Source of the DNA: QGON01 sp963691905
GTDB taxonomy: Bacteria; Pseudomonadota; Gammaproteobacteria; Chromatiales; Chromatiaceae
Direction of reading: 5' to 3'
Assembly: GCA_963691905.1 (NCBI GenBank)
Contig: OY829894.1
Span: 1,488,001 to 1,552,000, forward strand
DNA length: 64,000 nt
Below, piece by piece: positions 8,116-15,799 of the stretch. The notes below the pieces were generated by a model. It was given only the letters and a program-made list of their open reading frames with translations. It was not told where the DNA came from and searched no databases. Both the position numbers and the translations under genes were made by a program. How positions within the stretch are numbered: position 1 is the stretch's first letter; every line of letters begins with the position of its first letter.

Positions 8116-8508
8116 GTGTATTCTCTCTCTTTAGAATGGAAGCGTCGCAGTAGGAACACCGGTTACCCGGCGTCCCCTGCACAGATCCCTGGGTACGCTT
8201 CACCTCTCTTGTTCACGCCCCAAAAGCCGTAGCGATTTTGGGGTCGGCTGGATGGCATTGTTCGGCTTTTCTCGTTCTGAAATCTCACACTGGTTTCACC
8301 GCAGCGATTTGGTAATGGCGAGCCACCACTGTTCAGCCCAAGTTAAGCGACATGTACCGTCATTAACTATAGATCATCGCAGGTGTATTGATACCGATTT
8401 CAGATGCAAGAACAATGTCTGGCGTTGGATACGGATTTACCATCTAGTATCAATTCATGCGCGAAGCTCTATAAACTAGCAAGCAGAGACAAAGGTCTAT
8501 TCCATTTA
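8116..8508. other. Gene-free stretch with an attC-like half site
   Basis: No gene is seen in these 393 bp. The section near 8145-8215 contains GC-rich hairpins, including an ACCGGTTACCCGGCGT region that recalls structured regions of bacterial group II introns, but I could not establish this. An attC-like half site lies at 8218-8266 and is listed separately. The rest is AT-richer and featureless. Confidence 0.4.
8218..8266 (-). other. attC-like recombination half site
   Basis: On the minus strand a GCCGAAC core (8266-8260) followed by AA fits an attC R'' box (RYYYAAC). After about 17 nt comes a hairpin with arms CCCCAAAA and TTTTGGGG (8218-8243), the usual central stem of attC sites. The expected right-hand half (L', R' GTTRRRY) is not recognisable, so the site is either truncated or coincidental. 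Its core is exactly complementary to the GTTCGGC core that ends the cassette at 13570-13576. Confidence 0.4.
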
Positions 8509-9735
8509 CTAGGCGTACGTACGCTCCACCAACCAGTAGGTTCCAAGACCTATGGTCGAAGCGGAGCCAACCTCGATGACAACCGCTCCCCAGCGGGCCA
8601 CTGCCAGCCGAAGTAATGGCCACGCCATCGCAATGAGTACGAGTTGGCCGAACTCGACCCCTAGGTTGAAGGTAATGAGCATTCCTGGCAGTTTTTCAAC
8701 CGGCAAGTCGGCCGCCTGCAGCACTGAAGCAAATCCGAACCCGTGGATGAGCCCGAATAACAGAGCTAACGCCCACCGCGCAGACTCCGCCTTGGGGGAA
8801 CGGCGAAGAAGCGGATAGTAGCAGGCCAGAAAAATGGCTAGTCCTAGGAAACTCAAGCTAGAGACTAGCCCCGCACCGAGCACCGACCCAAGGGCGAGCA
8901 AAATAAGCAATACGGCCATTGTTGTAGGCAAGAAGTAGTCACGTGGCCCAAGCAGCCAAACGTTCTCGACTGATACCAGCACAATCGACAAACCGATCAA
9001 TGCCTCAATTGGTCCGAGTTCCGGCCGCACTAATCCGAGTGTGGCGAGTCCAAGCGTTACGCTGTGGCCCACAGTAAATCCTGTAATGACCTTCACAAGC
9101 GACATGAATGTGCCGCCCGTAAGCAGAAGCGCGAGTAGAAAGACGAGGTGATCGTAGCCGGTCGCGATGTGCTCCACCCCCAGTAGCCAGTAACCTGCTG
9201 TGCTTGTGGACGATGCCCCCTTAGCTGCGATGTCACCTTCGTCCCCCAGATTCCACGACCGTTCCGTGTCAGAAAGGACTCGCTCGGCGCTGCCCTTTTC
9301 GTAGTGCAACCTAACGAAATGGAGGTGACTTAAACGCGTGTCAAGAAGAAAATCGCTATGTATACTGAGCGGGCCATCGCGCACGCAAGACACGCTCCAT
9401 CCGAGGGTTAAGCGTCCGGTCGGTGCATCCATCCGATGGGGTTCAACAATGACCTTGCATGCTTGCTCTCCCACCAGCATGACCAAGTTTTCGACAGCGT
9501 AGCGCGCTAGCGCAGCATCAAAAGCGGAGGACTTCCTCACCGCCCCTGGAAAAGTCGGCAAATCGACCTCGCTCATGCGAAGAACGATTTTAGCCTGCCA
9601 TTGTGACAGGTACCACGATGAATAGGACGTGGTGCGGTCATGGGCGTGCGCGTACGCGGGTAACATTAACGCCGTGACGGTTGCGACGACTAACGCTAAA
9701 AGGCGAATATAATAAGCAGTGCGTCCACTGGCCAT
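8509..9735 (-). CDS. HupE/UreJ-type membrane protein
   Basis: This is a 408-residue membrane protein with a signal peptide (to about residue 32), a periplasmic domain of about 170 residues, and a C-terminal block of seven or so helices with HupE/UreJ_2 family motifs: GVEHIATGYDHLVFLLALLL, GFTVGHSVTL, LFGLIHGFGFA and FNLGVEFGQL. The conserved His residues in these motifs suggest metal handling. HupE relatives are linked to nickel uptake, but no hydrogenase or urease is nearby. Its start overlaps the stop of the upstream isomerase gene by 1 nt, so it is the last gene of a coupled operon. The substrate is unknown. Confidence 0.82.
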   Translation of the reverse strand: MASGRTAYYIRLLALVVATVTALMLPAYAHAHDRTTSYSSWYLSQWQAKIVLRMSEVDLPTFPGAVRKSSAFDAALARYAVENLVMLVGEQACKVIVEPHRMDAPTGRLTLGWSVSCVRDGPLSIHSDFLLDTRLSHLHFVRLHYEKGSAERVLSDTERSWNLGDEGDIAAKGASSTSTAGYWLLGVEHIATGYDHLVFLLALLLTGGTFMSLVKVITGFTVGHSVTLGLATLGLVRPELGPIEALIGLSIVLVSVENVWLLGPRDYFLPTTMAVLLILLALGSVLGAGLVSSLSFLGLAIFLACYYPLLRRSPKAESARWALALLFGLIHGFGFASVLQAADLPVEKLPGMLITFNLGVEFGQLVLIAMAWPLLRLAVARWGAVVIEVGSASTIGLGTYWLVERTYA

Positions 9736-10679
9736 TACAGGGCCTTAGTCCGCTGAATATTTGCAGTCTTGCGGAGTTCGGCGGCATTAATCCCCAATGC
9801 ACGGTCTGTGCGGGCGCGCCAGTACTCGGCTTCCACGTCTAAACGAGAGCCTTCGAAACCAGCACCTTCGTTCACCTGTCGCTCTAGCACTTGGAGCACG
9901 TGGAAACCGTCGTTGGTTCTTATCGGGTCGGTGACTTCACCGGTTTGAAGCGTAAGTGCTTCGTCTAACGCTGTGCGTCCGACGTATGCGGCCAGATCGA
10001 TCGGGTGAAGTAACGCGTCGGGAATTGGACGCGGTATCTTGTTGCCTAGCAACTCTTGTACTATCTCAAAAGCTTCCTTCTTACGTAGCAGATTTGTTGC
10101 TGCTCGCGCACGGCTGTATGCCTCGCCGAGGTTGCCTGCCACGATCCCGACCCAGATCTGTCGCACACGAAGCGGCCCGCGCTTCGCGAAGTAATCGCGT
10201 CTTTCTTCAAAATAGGAGCGCAGGCAATCCTCGTCCGGTGGTTCATGCTCAGCTTGTGCTACAGCAGCTTCAGCAACGGCGGACGCAAGATCCATGCGAA
10301 CACGCGCGTCGGTGAGATGTAGGTTGAGTTCGATCGCCCGCTGTACCCGTAGCTCTTCATCGATCATTTCTTCCAGAATTTGGTGCCTGGCAGGCAGGTC
10401 AGGAGTCATACCGCCTTCCATTTCCCGTGCCACTACTCCCTCGAAGTCTCGAGCGCGTATCAAACGACCATTGACACGAGCAACGGCATGGTCGGGTAAT
10501 GGCTCGGGGGTGTTTTCTTGCGTTGCCGTTACAGAAGAACCAACTAGCTCAGGTGCACTGCCACGAAGTACGCCCGTTGTGGCCAACACAATGCCGGTCG
10601 CTGCACCAAATAAAAGCAACCAGTGGGCACGGCGCGTGGACTTACTGCGTTGCTCATACTGTTCGCCAGATAGAGTCAT
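9735..10679 (-). CDS. Membrane-anchored parvulin-type peptidyl-prolyl isomerase
   Basis: This is a 314-residue protein with one N-terminal membrane helix (about residues 20-42), then a SurA/PrsA-like chaperone region that includes VARVNGRLIRARDFEGVV, and a parvulin domain in the second half (LRVRQIWVGI, then IDLAAYVGRTALDEALTLQTGEVTDPIRTNDGFHVLQV, split here over about residues 230-270). It probably assists folding of exported proteins. Pairing of such an isomerase with a HupE/UreJ-type protein is also seen elsewhere (recall, not checked). Overlaps with both neighbours (4 nt and 1 nt) show an operon. Confidence 0.8.
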   Translation of the reverse strand: MTLSGEQYEQRSKSTRRAHWLLLFGAATGIVLATTGVLRGSAPELVGSSVTATQENTPEPLPDHAVARVNGRLIRARDFEGVVAREMEGGMTPDLPARHQILEEMIDEELRVQRAIELNLHLTDARVRMDLASAVAEAAVAQAEHEPPDEDCLRSYFEERRDYFAKRGPLRVRQIWVGIVAGNLGEAYSRARAATNLLRKKEAFEIVQELLGNKIPRPIPDALLHPIDLAAYVGRTALDEALTLQTGEVTDPIRTNDGFHVLQVLERQVNEGAGFEGSRLDVEAEYWRARTDRALGINAAELRKTANIQRTKAL

Positions 10680-11110
10680 TTCTTCGCCAAACTAGTGTTA
10701 AAGAAGCTCTTTATCAAAACTACGACATTATCGGCTGGTAGTGCGGCGACTGCGCCGATCAGCACGTTGTAGCGAACCTTATCGATAAGGGTGAGCCGAG
10801 CCATGTTCAACACTGCAACCATGCTGACTAGCGATCCCCCACCGAATATCAGCTGATACGCGCTTGGATTATCACGGTGGTAGAACAATAGGAAAAGCCC
10901 TGAAACGAACAGAAGGAGGCATGCCAATAGAATTCCAAGCAACATCCATTTATGAACGTCGGCCTCGCGAACGAGCCGTTCGAGCAACTGTTCTCGCCAG
11001 CCCTCGATATTTAGCGGCTCCGTGGTCTTCTTTTTTGAACCCAAAGCCATGTCGGCCCGCTCGCTCAACTCGTTCAGAGCGTGTGCAATCGTATTGTGCA
11101 ATCTCTTCAT
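10676..11110 (-). CDS. Small protein with two membrane helices, unknown function
   Basis: I do not recognise this 144-residue protein by name. It has a charged cytoplasmic N-terminal third (residues 1-50), a strong helix at about 57-80 (WMLLGILLACLLLFVSGLF), a short turn, a second helix at about 89-107, and a C-terminal amphipathic segment. Two closely spaced helices behind a soluble domain recall the two-helix membrane modules linked to signalling or effector domains in bacterial conflict systems, but that is only a resemblance. It overlaps both neighbours by 4 nt. Confidence 0.6.
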   Translation of the reverse strand: MKRLHNTIAHALNELSERADMALGSKKKTTEPLNIEGWREQLLERLVREADVHKWMLLGILLACLLLFVSGLFLLFYHRDNPSAYQLIFGGGSLVSMVAVLNMARLTLIDKVRYNVLIGAVAALPADNVVVLIKSFFNTSLAKK

Positions 11111-11760
11111 GCAGTATCTCCATCCTGCGCCTCCCCGATCAGGTTTGACCGGGTTCGTGCCAACGCATCTGGATAGCTCATTGGTTTTTCATGCAAGAGC
11201 TGAAACAGCTTTGCGTAGAAGTAAAGCCAAAGATCCGGCTTCGCATCTTCTTTTTCCGTGTACTTCAGGCGACACCGTGAGCGTGCATACAACAGCGCGT
11301 CGATAAGATTCGGGGGGGAACAGGTGCAGAGGTCGAGGAAACCGTCATAGTCTTGCGGCACCGCTTCCACTATCGTGTCGATGTCCACCAGCCCCTCACC
11401 CAGTTCCACCGCACCAAGGGGAAACTCCGGGTCGGCGTCCGTCCAGTGTGAGAAGAGAATCACGACTCGATATTGCTGAAACAGCTCGGTCAAATCCCAG
11501 GGTGTCACGTCGTAGGCCAACCTAACGCCGATATCCTGCAAGCCAGGTTCCAACTCATCAAGGAATCGCACGAAACCCGAGTAGTATTCAGTGTATTCGG
11601 GATACTTGGAGTAGCGAACATAATCATGTTCACGTTTCATATTGTCACGTTGATCAACGAAAACATGCTGGCAGGTAGGAATCCCAAACGCGATAGCACA
11701 ATCTTGGGGGCGGATGATGCACATTGTTTCAGCCTCATGAAACTTAGCCGTATCTTTCAT
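11107..11760 (-). CDS. Hypothetical protein with a possible caspase/CHAT-like fold
   Basis: This is a soluble protein of about 217 residues without a signal peptide. A hydrophobic strand ending in a His (RVVILFSHWTD) is followed roughly 45 residues later by a second strand ending in a Cys (YDGFLDLCTCSP). That strand-His, strand-Cys spacing is typical of caspase-like CHAT peptidases. The segment after it (KLFQLLHEKPMSYPDALART) also resembles CHAT C-terminal helices. This is pattern reading, not a database match. I prefer the ATG at 11760 over the GTG at 11766. The stop overlaps the start of the next gene by 4 nt. Confidence 0.5.
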   Translation of the reverse strand: MKDTAKFHEAETMCIIRPQDCAIAFGIPTCQHVFVDQRDNMKREHDYVRYSKYPEYTEYYSGFVRFLDELEPGLQDIGVRLAYDVTPWDLTELFQQYRVVILFSHWTDADPEFPLGAVELGEGLVDIDTIVEAVPQDYDGFLDLCTCSPPNLIDALLYARSRCRLKYTEKEDAKPDLWLYFYAKLFQLLHEKPMSYPDALARTRSNLIGEAQDGDTA

Positions 11761-11798
11761 GGACACGGAATAGCGCCTAATCGGCGATGCTATCGTTG

Positions 11799-13364
11799 CT
11801 ATGTAACGCGTACGGATGTGGAAGTAGGAATACCCATGAGCTCGATCGTCTCGCCGAACTCCTCCCGCAGTAGAGTACGCAAGTCGCCGTCCCTCTTGAT
11901 ATACCCAGGTTTTTTTAAATCTTTCCGTATCTGATTGACTGCGCCACCAAGCGTTTTCTTCGTCGGCTGCCCCGAGAATGCTGCGCCCAGCCGATCGACA
12001 AACTTAGACGTCAGTTCCTTGGTTTTTCCAATTACGTCGATGAAAAACCTGGCAGTCTTGGAGCTTGAAAACTCAACTGTGGATTGCCAGTAGCCTGTGG
12101 TATGTTTGGTAAGAGGTGAGACTTTTGTTACATTGAGAGACTGGGAAAAAACCAGATTACGTAAGTTCGCGCTCTCCAGCAGTTGAACCGAGGATTTTGG
12201 TCGCAGGTTGAGCGTTTCTTTGATCGACCTTACCTGCTTCGGCGACAACTTAGCTACGTCGATGAAAACCTTCTGCATCCCTCTCTTGCTCAGAGTCTTA
12301 TCAACGAGGGCGAGGACTTTTCCGGCGTTTCCCGCTTCGTAGATATAGTCTCCGTTGGCCGTGCGTAACCGATACCCAGCTTGGCGTTGCGAAGCAATTA
12401 TGAGTACAACACCATCACCGTTGGCGCTTTTTATCCACCTATTCTCAGCGTGGGCTTCATGCAGTGCTGAACGGGAGCGGTCGTTAAGCCTCGCGTTGCC
12501 CCTGTCCAAGCCACCATCTCGTTTGAATTTGCGAATCGCTGCACGTGTCTTTGAGCCCCCAATACCGTCGACGGCTCCGTTGTAGTAACCCAGATCGGCC
12601 AGAGCTTGTTGATCAGAACTAATCTGGTTTTTGTTGCGGCCAAGTTCTTTCACTGATTTTGGAAGTGCCTTGTCGCTGTAGAGAACCTTGCGGCTATCCG
12701 CGTCGAGCCTTGTTCCGATTCCTAGATTGTGAGCCCTTCGAAAATCGCCAATAGCGGCTTTCGTGGCTGGACCTGGAAGGCCATCCAACTTGCCGCTGTA
12801 ATAGCCATGTTTCTGGAGTACTTTCTGGTTTTCCATAATCTGCTGGCGTTCTGCGCGTTTTTTTTCACGCTGGTCCGGCATTCTTTTTGCGTTTCCGCTA
12901 TCCAACAACCGACGACTTGATGCGTCCAGATTACCGGTAATGGGCAAGCCGTTCTCTCGCTGGAAATTCCGGATTGCGGTTTTTGTGGCTGGACCCCGAT
13001 AGCCGTCCACCTTACCCTTGTGATAGTTGAGCAGCTTCAGAGCGGTTTGATCCGACCTCACCTGAGTGCGCTGTCGCTCCCACTTCTCCCGCTCTCTAGC
13101 CTGGGCTCTAGCCTGGGCTTCATAACTGGAGTACCCCCCCATCGCCCTACACCATGCAAGCAACTCCGGCTCTTGAAGTCCCGTAGCCGACCCATATAGC
13201 GCCGATTCCTCGGTAGTTATCAACACCGTTGCCAGATCTTGTTCTCGGCTATCAGCATCACCTAACGCGCCATCTGTCCAATAACCTGCTCCAACCGGTG
13301 TGGCGAACACAGATATGAAGGTCGAAACTGCCGCTGCTAATACCAAAGTTTTGTTCTTGGTCAT
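11799..13364 (-). CDS. Secreted protein with three peptidoglycan-binding repeats
   Basis: This is a 521-residue protein with a signal peptide (MTKNKTLVLAAAVSTF, cleavage near GA-GYW). Residues of about 95-150, 168-222 and 240-293 are three PG_binding_1-type repeats, each with the pattern LxxLGYYxGxxDGxxGxxTxxAIxxFxR. The C-terminal 220 residues contain a segment with alternating strands and helices that I do not recognise. No catalytic cell-wall hydrolase motif is obvious. I chose the ATG at 13364, which has an AGAGGA ribosome site, over the more distal start at 13394. The next gene begins 38 nt later, so it probably leads the operon. Confidence 0.8.
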   Translation of the reverse strand: MTKNKTLVLAAAVSTFISVFATPVGAGYWTDGALGDADSREQDLATVLITTEESALYGSATGLQEPELLAWCRAMGGYSSYEAQARAQAREREKWERQRTQVRSDQTALKLLNYHKGKVDGYRGPATKTAIRNFQRENGLPITGNLDASSRRLLDSGNAKRMPDQREKKRAERQQIMENQKVLQKHGYYSGKLDGLPGPATKAAIGDFRRAHNLGIGTRLDADSRKVLYSDKALPKSVKELGRNKNQISSDQQALADLGYYNGAVDGIGGSKTRAAIRKFKRDGGLDRGNARLNDRSRSALHEAHAENRWIKSANGDGVVLIIASQRQAGYRLRTANGDYIYEAGNAGKVLALVDKTLSKRGMQKVFIDVAKLSPKQVRSIKETLNLRPKSSVQLLESANLRNLVFSQSLNVTKVSPLTKHTTGYWQSTVEFSSSKTARFFIDVIGKTKELTSKFVDRLGAAFSGQPTKKTLGGAVNQIRKDLKKPGYIKRDGDLRTLLREEFGETIELMGIPTSTSVRVT

Positions 13365-13406
13365 GTTGCAATCCTCTGTGAATATTTTCAGCAAAATATA
13401 ATCTAA

Positions 13407-13478
13407 TCAATATTCTCGTCTGGCGTTTTTCCGTCGGGCACGCATCTCAATGTCCTTTTTCCTTGTACCGTTGGTCAT
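13407..13478 (-). CDS. Possible 23-residue basic leader peptide
   Basis: This short frame begins at an ATG 7 nt downstream of a strong ribosome-binding sequence (AAGAGGTGA). It encodes MTNGTRKKDIEMRARRKNAR then REY, very rich in Arg and Lys. It lies 42 nt upstream of the peptidoglycan-binding protein gene, so it could be a translated leader or a small DNA- or RNA-binding protein. The evidence is the ribosome site and position only. Confidence 0.35.
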   Translation of the reverse strand: MTNGTRKKDIEMRARRKNARREY

Positions 13479-13569
13479 GGCAGTTCACCTCTTGGTGCGA
13501 TAACTACAAAGCTTCCGAATCCACACACCTTGAGGCTTCAAAATAAGATCTTAAGATCTATCGTTGAAT

Positions 13570-13653
13570 GCCGAACGATTTGGGTAAGAGGCGCGCAACG
13601 AAGCGGAGCGTCCCAGTGAGCGATAGCGAACGAACTTGACCCACTTGTTATGT
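13570..13653 (-). other. attC site of an integron cassette
   Basis: Read on the minus strand, the site opens with the R'' box ACATAAC (13653-13647), followed by AAGTGGGTCAAG (L''). A GC-rich, partly self-complementary centre follows, then CTTACCCA (L') and the R' box GTTCGGC (13576-13570). L' and L'' pair with one extra base, the normal attC asymmetry. R' departs from GTTRRRY at one position. It starts 4 nt after the stop of the cassette gene, the typical place. Confidence 0.68.
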
Positions 13654-14212
13654 GCTTTATTTATTGTCATTCGATAGCTTTGGCGCATAAAACGCCTTTG
13701 AGCAAGTAGTATTGCCAAATTGATCTTGCACAGAAGCCATTATTTTTCTGCTAACCGCCTCCTCTAGCACTTCGTCAACAACGTTATCAGGTATCAGTAC
13801 TTTATGTGCGTGCCCAGGCTCTATTGACACAGGCAATCCATCATCCATTCCGTACAGTGATAGGCTCGAATGTATCCACCCATATGTAGTAAACACACGC
13901 CTGTGTTTAACCGAATTGCTAATAATGTCAAAGAGCCTTGTATTCTTCCATGGGCTCAAAACTGACATACCCGAGACATGAACAACGCTAGAAGAAGGAT
14001 TTTGAATGAATACGTACACTCCTGATTGAATATCCTCACCTTCTCCTTCAATCCCATACATGAGTTTTACTCTAATTCGTCGCTTTGATTTCAATACATT
14101 CCAAAAGAAAACGAATGTAGAAAGTAGCGCTCCATATATGGCCAATAGTTCTGTTAACTTCAATTCGTTTTCCACTTCCCTAGATTATTTATCGCCGTAT
14201 TTATTCACATAA
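13576..14212 (-). mobile_element. Integron gene cassette (637 bp)
   Basis: The cassette runs from a G/TTATGT boundary (cut between 14213 and 14212) to the G/TTCGGC boundary (cut between 13576 and 13575). Because a cassette's two ends derive from one circular attC, its left core should be complementary to its own R'' box. Here GTTATGT and ACATAAC match at all seven positions. It carries one gene (13657-14175) pointing away from the truncated integron integrase at 14350, the standard integron layout. Confidence 0.65.
13657..14175 (-). CDS. Cassette-borne hypothetical membrane-anchored protein
   Basis: This is a 172-residue protein that I do not recognise. It has one N-terminal membrane helix (about residues 9-27, LLAIYGALLSTFVFFWNVL) followed by a soluble beta-rich domain (KLMYGIEGEGEDIQSGVYVFI then NPSSSVVHVSGMSVL) that looks like an immunoglobulin-like or beta-sandwich module. 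The start is a GTG with AGGGA unusually close. An alternative start would be downstream. Lower GC than the flanks and the adjoining attC mark it as acquired. Confidence 0.7.
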   Translation of the reverse strand: MENELKLTELLAIYGALLSTFVFFWNVLKSKRRIRVKLMYGIEGEGEDIQSGVYVFIQNPSSSVVHVSGMSVLSPWKNTRLFDIISNSVKHRRVFTTYGWIHSSLSLYGMDDGLPVSIEPGHAHKVLIPDNVVDEVLEEAVSRKIMASVQDQFGNTTCSKAFYAPKLSNDNK

Positions 14213-14349
14213 CTATATATGGGCGTCCTAAACGACGTGACAAAACACGTCGAAACTGACGTCTAATCCGCACAAAATAATTTCAACTTGTTGATTTTAC
14301 TTCCCACTAACATAATATAGATCACCTAACAAAAATATGGAAATACATT
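14213..14349. promoter_or_regulatory. Probable attI/promoter region of the decayed integron
   Basis: This AT-rich stretch lies between the truncated intI and its first cassette, where attI and the cassette promoter are found in integrons. It contains an inverted repeat, CGACGTG and CACGTCG, near 14234-14253. No cassette promoter is confidently read. Confidence 0.4.
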
Positions 14350-14626
14350 ATGGCTAAAGAAGGTAAACCTCGTCTGCTGGGTCGTGTTCGACATAAAATC
14401 CGAGTTAAACACTATAGTATTCAGACTGAACAGGTATACGTCGACTGGATCCATCGCTTTATCCTCTAACATGGAAAGCGAACCCCAAGCGGATGGGCGT
14501 CAAGGAGATTGAAACCTTTCTGTCTCATCTTGCCGTCGACAAATTTGTTACTGCATCGATTAAGAATCAGGCGCTTAGTGCCATTCTCTTTCTATACCGG
14601 GTAGTGATTGAAAAAAAGTGCTGGTG
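14350..14626 (+). pseudogene. intI: Truncated, frameshifted integron integrase (intI remnant)
   Basis: The remnant reads MAKEGKPRLLGRVRHKI, then RVKHYSIQTEQVYVDWIHRF and IL, then a stop at 14467. In the next frames it continues HGKRTP and then KRMGVKEIETFLSHLAVDKF followed by VTASIKNQALSAILFLYRVV. This is the N-terminal SAM-like core-binding domain of integron tyrosine recombinases (typical RxRHYSxxTExxYVxWIxRFI, then HGKRHPxxMG, AFLTHLA, QNQALSALLFLY). Two frameshifts are needed, and the sequence stops at about residue 95, where the DUF1501 gene's 3' end begins. The catalytic domain is absent, so it cannot be active. Confidence 0.88.
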
Positions 14627-15790
14627 TCAAAGGAGAAATTCCAAGGGATCATGACCCCCTCCGGCAACACCGGCACCCGACACGCCAAACCATTTCGAAG
14701 CCACCGTCCCATAGTAGCGCCTATAGTCGACAGTAAATCTGAGATCCCCTCCATCGAGTGACGTGAGAGAGGGCGCCTCACCAAACAGGCCTGGCTTTAC
14801 CGCTCCTCCAAGTACGAAGTATGGCGCTGCGGTTCCATGATCTGTACCCGCGCTGGCATTCTCAGCCACCCGGCGCCCAAATTCCCCATAGCTCATTACC
14901 AGTGTGCGGTTCCAGTCCCCTGAATCGGTCAAAGCCGACCGAAACGCAGCAAGTCCCTGCGCTAACTCAGTGAGCAGGCGGCGATGTTTGGCAGACTGAT
15001 GGCTGTGGGTGTCATAACCGCTCTGGGATACTTTAATGACCGGCACATCCACTCCGCTGATGATAAGCCGTGCCGCGAGGGCAAGTTCGCGACCGAAGCG
15101 GCTGCTGGGGAAGCGATCAACAATGCTGTGTGTCTGCTCCGTCAAACGCTCCCGCAGGGCAGCTGCAGCATGACCAATCTCCCGCTGCACTTGCAGAATA
15201 TGTTGCAAGGCCAGGTTACCCGATATTTGACCAATCGGCTTAACGGAGGCGGCTCGCCGTAAAAAAACATCGCTGTCTGAGAGGGAAACCACCCTCATCC
15301 CCTCCCCTGCCAATGGTCCGCTATTACGTCCGATCACTATGCCATCCAATGGTTTCTCATCACGTAATGGCAACGCCTTCACCACAGGACTCAACCAACC
15401 TTCACTCTGGATCTCATCGCTGGCTGATGCACTATCCCAGATCGCAATGGAACGAAAATGCGAGCGGTTAGGCCTCGGATAGCCCAATCCCTGTATCCAC
15501 GCCATCTCCCCCGCATCCCACAATGACATCAGGGGTTCAAGCGCCGGATGCATACCTGCCTGCTCATTGAGTTGAAGAACCTGATCCACCGGCAATGCCA
15601 GTTTCGGTCGTTGTCGATAGTATTCTGACTCACGATAGGGAATCAGAGTATTGATCCCATCGTTGCCTCCATTCAACTCCAGTAACAGCAGCGTCCGGCC
15701 ACTGACCGGCTTTTCCTGACGACTCCAGACCGGCAGCACACTCCATACCGGTGCGACAGCCACAAGTCTGAGAAAATCTCTTCGGTTCAT
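14627..15790 (-). CDS. DUF1501 family exported protein
   Basis: This is a 387-residue protein beginning MNRRDFLRLVAVAP, a twin-arginine export signal. It matches the DUF1501 family: the N-terminal LLLLELNGGNDGINTLIPY, VIKVSQSGYDTHSHQSAKHR in the centre (putative metal-binding His residues), then VMSYGEFGRRVAENASAGTD and HGTAAPYFVLGG. These are sulfatase-like, uncharacterised periplasmic proteins. It is paired with the DUF1800 gene upstream (10-nt gap), as usual. Its stop codon lies exactly where the integron integrase remnant breaks off. Confidence 0.88.
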   Translation of the reverse strand: MNRRDFLRLVAVAPVWSVLPVWSRQEKPVSGRTLLLLELNGGNDGINTLIPYRESEYYRQRPKLALPVDQVLQLNEQAGMHPALEPLMSLWDAGEMAWIQGLGYPRPNRSHFRSIAIWDSASASDEIQSEGWLSPVVKALPLRDEKPLDGIVIGRNSGPLAGEGMRVVSLSDSDVFLRRAASVKPIGQISGNLALQHILQVQREIGHAAAALRERLTEQTHSIVDRFPSSRFGRELALAARLIISGVDVPVIKVSQSGYDTHSHQSAKHRRLLTELAQGLAAFRSALTDSGDWNRTLVMSYGEFGRRVAENASAGTDHGTAAPYFVLGGAVKPGLFGEAPSLTSLDGGDLRFTVDYRRYYGTVASKWFGVSGAGVAGGGHDPLEFLL

Positions 15791-15799
15791 CTCAGCACC

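Noticed and set aside
8145..8220. Group II intron remnant
   Set aside because: The GC-rich hairpins recall intron domains, and such introns do target attC sites, but I could not identify a domain V, boundaries or a reverse transcriptase.
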